From Sulfurovum sp. (GTDB taxonomy: Bacteria > Campylobacterota > Campylobacteria > Campylobacterales > Sulfurovaceae): a stretch of DNA of 7,718 bases. Positions 4,975 through 7,718 of this stretch are shown here, in pieces (position 1 is the first letter of the stretch; each line of letters starts with the position of its first letter). A program made the position numbers and the translations under genes. Where the stretch lies: assembly GCA_027066595.1 (NCBI GenBank), contig JAMONG010000229.1:1-7718 (forward strand), given 5' to 3'. A model generated the notes under the pieces. The model ran no database searches and was not told where the DNA came from. It saw only the letters and a program-made list of their open reading frames with translations.

Positions 4975-6777
4975 ATGATACGTTTTTATATTATTTTTAT
5001 ATTGGTATTTATCATTCCACAACTTTGCTCTGCAATACCTCAACTTACACTAGAAAAAAATAAAAAAACGTATAGTCATTTTAAAGTAGAATATCTTATA
5101 GAACTTTCAAACAAACCCCTTAGTATTAATGAAATAAAAAAAATGTCATTTAATAAAGTTATTGACAGTGCTTTTTCCTTAGGGTATGTTGATAAACCTG
5201 TATGGTTTAGGTTTAATATAAAAAATACATATAGTACAGATAAAGAATATATTTTAATATTAACGGAGATGTTTCATAAAACGGTTGATTTATATCAGGT
5301 TTCAAACACTATACTTACATATCATGCAGGGCTTTCCATACCTTTGGAACAACGTAAAATAAAAGAAAACTATCCTGCTTTTCCTATCAAAATAAAATCA
5401 AAAGAAAATATTCAAATATATATTAAAGTGGAATCAATCTATGGTTTTTTTGGAGAATTCCAAATTAAATCACCAGAAGTATTTTATTCAGATATTAACT
5501 TTTTTAACCATATATTTATTTTTTATTTTGCTGCAGTTTTACTTATTGCACTTTACAATTTATTCATCTATATCTATTTAAAAGAAAAAATATATATTTT
5601 TTATGTAATGTATGTACTCTCATTTGCCTTATGGATATTTCTCTATCGTGGTTTTTCCATGCCATATATAGATAAAGATACTTTTGATTTATTACAAATA
5701 ACTATCCCTACTTTCCTTATTATGCTTATACTTTTTTCACAAGCTATATTGGAAACAAAAAAATACTTACCTCTACTCAATAAAATATTAAATGTATATA
5801 TTACTTTAATACTTTTTTCTTCTATATGGATGCTTTTGTCTCTGCATGATGGCTTTCATTTCATGAATCTTCTTATTACACCGCTACTCCCATTATTACT
5901 TATAGGTGGTATTTTAACCTTTAATCAAGGGTATAAAATTGCTAAAATATATATTATTGTTCTTTTTATATTTTTTATAGGGATGAGTTTAGTCAGTTTG
6001 TTGGCTTTAGGGCTTATACCCTATACAAAAATTGTTAGTAATGGACCTATTATTGGTTCATTCTTTGAAATTATTTTATTTTCCTTACTTTTGGCTTACC
6101 GCATTAATCTCTTACATGAATCTAAAATAGCTACACAAAAAAATCTACTGAACTTTAAAGAAAATGAGAGTTTGAGGCTTACTAAAATGGTTGAAGAAAA
6201 GACTATTGAACTTAATACTCTAAATCAAAAATTAACACTAGAATTAAGAGAAAAAAAAGAGTTAGAAAAAATATTAATACATCATGCAACAACAGATTTC
6301 TTAACTGGGATATTAAATAGAAGAGCATTTTTTGATATTTGTAACAAAGAAGTAAATAACTCAAAACAATATCATCATGAACTCTCTTTTCTTATTATTG
6401 ATATTGATTACTTTAAACAAATAAATGATAAATATGGTCATCTAAATGGTGACATAGTCCTTATAAATCTTGTAAAAAAAATACAAAATACTATCAAAGA
6501 AACTGATATATTAGGGCGTATTGGAGGAGAAGAATTTGCAGTTTTACTGCCTCAATCAAATTTAGATGATGCGATAAAGCTTGCCACTCGCATAAAAGAA
6601 AATGTAGCAAAATCTGAAACCATTTTAGAGGGTAATCAAGTAAATGTCACAGTAAGTATAGGGATAGGTGAATTGTCACCTCAAGACAGTATTATTCAAA
6701 CTGTCTTAAAACGTGCAGATATCGCTCTATTCAAAGCTAAGGAACGTGGTCGAAACCAAGTTTGCTGTGAAGATTAA
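4975..6777 (+). CDS. 7TMR-DISM receptor diguanylate cyclase
   Basis: This 600-residue protein probably senses a periplasmic ligand and makes c-di-GMP from two GTP. Order: signal peptide (MIRFYIIFILVFIIPQLCSA, 1-20); periplasmic DISMED2-type sensor (about 25-170, with KPVWFRFNIKN at 74-84); seven membrane helices (about 179-378); coiled-coil linker (about 385-432); GGDEF domain (433-597). The cyclase has DFLTGILNRR (441-450), the metal residue D476 in DIDYFKQINDKYGH, and GGEEF (517-521). The inhibitory site reads KETD (508-511), Lys replacing the usual Arg of RxxD, so product feedback may be weakened. There is no EAL domain. It diverges from the GGDEF-EAL gene across 216 bp, suggesting shared control, and converges on acs with a 3-bp gap. 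An A8 run (6251-6258) lies in the linker. Ligand unknown. Confidence 0.93.
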   Translation: MIRFYIIFILVFIIPQLCSAIPQLTLEKNKKTYSHFKVEYLIELSNKPLSINEIKKMSFNKVIDSAFSLGYVDKPVWFRFNIKNTYSTDKEYILILTEMFHKTVDLYQVSNTILTYHAGLSIPLEQRKIKENYPAFPIKIKSKENIQIYIKVESIYGFFGEFQIKSPEVFYSDINFFNHIFIFYFAAVLLIALYNLFIYIYLKEKIYIFYVMYVLSFALWIFLYRGFSMPYIDKDTFDLLQITIPTFLIMLILFSQAILETKKYLPLLNKILNVYITLILFSSIWMLLSLHDGFHFMNLLITPLLPLLLIGGILTFNQGYKIAKIYIIVLFIFFIGMSLVSLLALGLIPYTKIVSNGPIIGSFFEIILFSLLLAYRINLLHESKIATQKNLLNFKENESLRLTKMVEEKTIELNTLNQKLTLELREKKELEKILIHHATTDFLTGILNRRAFFDICNKEVNNSKQYHHELSFLIIDIDYFKQINDKYGHLNGDIVLINLVKKIQNTIKETDILGRIGGEEFAVLLPQSNLDDAIKLATRIKENVAKSETILEGNQVNVTVSIGIGELSPQDSIIQTVLKRADIALFKAKERGRNQVCCED

Positions 6778-6780
6778 AAA

Positions 6781-7718
6781 TTAAGACTCTTTTACTATCT
6801 TCTCAATAATTCCAACAATACTCGGATCTTCAAGTGTAGAAGTATCTTGTGTAATCTCTTCACCTTTTACGATACTTCGCAATATACGTCTCATAATCTT
6901 CCCTGAACGTGTTTTAGGGACATCAGGTACAAGTGCAATGCCATCACATAAAGCAATCGCACCTATCTCTTTTTTCAGTACAGTGTTTATCTCTGTTTTC
7001 ATCTCTTCTGTACTGTGACTACCCTCTTCTTTTAAGACGATATATGCGAAAATCCCCTCACCTTTTATCTCATGGGGTTTACCCACCACTGCTGAGACAG
7101 CAATGCTCTCTATGTTCTTAATGGCAGACTCTATCTCTGCTGTGCCTATACGGTGTCCTGAGACGTTAATCACATCATCGGTACGCCCTGTAATGGTAAT
7201 GTAGCCATCTTCATCTATCATCGCACCATCGCCTGTAAAATAGACTGCTTTGCCGTCTTTTTTACAGTCACCAAAGTATGCCTTTTTAAAACGCTCAGGG
7301 TCACCCCAAATGTTACGTATCATCGACGGCCAAGGACGTGTGATGCACATGAGACCTTTTTCTCCTACAGGTGTAGCTGTGCCATCTTCTTCAATGATTT
7401 CAGCGATGATGCCAGGCAGTGCAAAAGTCGCACAAGCAGGCTTGATAGGTGTTGCTCCGGGGAGTGGACTTATCATATGTCCGCCTGTCTCTGTCTGCCA
7501 GTAAGTATCTACTATGGCACACTTAGAATTACCAACAGTCTCGTAGTACCATTTCCATGCAGGAGGGTCTATAGGCTCTCCGACAGTACCTAGTACACGA
7601 AGTTTTGAAAGGTCATACTTCTTAGGCTCATCTTGACCTGTTTTGTGTAGTAAACGTATGGCTGTTGGTGCAGTGTAAAACTGAGTAATGTTATGGTCTT
7701 GCACCATTTTCCATGCTC
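6781..7718 (-). CDS. acs: Acetyl-CoA synthetase, C-terminal half (5' end outside the window)
   Basis: Acs activates acetate with ATP to acetyl-AMP and then forms acetyl-CoA, feeding acetate into central metabolism. About 311 residues are visible, close to half the usual 650 or so; the frame is still open at the right edge (AWK precedes the first internal Met at 7707), so that Met is not the start. Adenylate-forming motifs are present: YTAPTAIR, VGEPI, DTYWQTETGG (67-76 counted from that Met), FTGDG (157-161), GRTDDVINVSGHRIGTAEIE (174-193) and PKTRSGKIMRR (264-274). The Lys of the last motif (residue 270 here) is the catalytic Lys that is acetylated in Salmonella Acs. Its GC content is clearly higher than that of the neighbouring signalling genes. 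Its stop is 3 bp from the stop of the convergent receptor gene. Confidence 0.96.
   Translation of the reverse strand, partial: AWKMVQDHNITQFYTAPTAIRLLHKTGQDEPKKYDLSKLRVLGTVGEPIDPPAWKWYYETVGNSKCAIVDTYWQTETGGHMISPLPGATPIKPACATFALPGIIAEIIEEDGTATPVGEKGLMCITRPWPSMIRNIWGDPERFKKAYFGDCKKDGKAVYFTGDGAMIDEDGYITITGRTDDVINVSGHRIGTAEIESAIKNIESIAVSAVVGKPHEIKGEGIFAYIVLKEEGSHSTEEMKTEINTVLKKEIGAIALCDGIALVPDVPKTRSGKIMRRILRSIVKGEEITQDTSTLEDPSIVGIIEKIVKES

Noticed and set aside
6933..7504. Two plus-strand open frames inside acs
   Set aside because: Antisense shadows of conserved acetyl-CoA synthetase motifs.

Overview
The window looks like chromosomal DNA from a Campylobacterota (epsilonproteobacterial) bacterium, probably of the Sulfurovum/Sulfurimonas type. 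This rests on the AT-rich bias, the protein styles (a short CmoB, a periplasmic cyclophilin, a Sel1 protein) and the membrane GGDEF/EAL receptors. The genus is an inference. No rRNA, tRNA, CRISPR array, transposase or integrase gene was found.

Layout, left to right. (1) Bases 1-212 hold the end of an open plus-strand frame of uncertain reality, overlapped by a repeat element. (2) Bases 213-1661, minus strand, are a two-gene unit: a secreted cyclophilin-type peptidyl-prolyl isomerase followed with no gap (TAG then ATG) by cmoB, which completes the cmo5U34 wobble modification of tRNA. (3) A 121-bp divergent promoter region leads right to a plus-strand gene for a cytoplasmic protein with four Sel1 repeats (1783-2358). 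(4) A second copy of the repeat element lies directly behind that gene. (5) Two large, very AT-rich cyclic-di-GMP genes diverge from a 216-bp spacer: a minus-strand membrane PAS-GGDEF-EAL protein (2485-4758) and a plus-strand 7TMR-DISM-GGDEF receptor (4975-6777). Both keep their catalytic motifs, so they could make and remove c-di-GMP in response to different signals. (6) The 3' half of acetyl-CoA synthetase (acs) runs in from the right edge on the minus strand, its stop only 3 bp from that of the receptor gene.

The most unusual content is the repeat pair. Two elements of about 83 and 90 bp, at 130-212 (minus) and 2359-2448 (plus), share a 36-nt core with 30 identities. Each lies immediately behind the stop codon of an unrelated gene, in the same orientation as that gene. 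Each starts at a CTAG-centred palindrome and ends in AATAG. Right after AATAG comes a second copy of the host gene's own 3' tail: 28 bp, perfect, for the Sel1 gene; 17 bp perfect plus a diverged continuation for cmoB. This suggests a small, possibly undescribed mobile or duplicating element that settles at gene ends and leaves the host gene intact. No enzyme for it is visible here.
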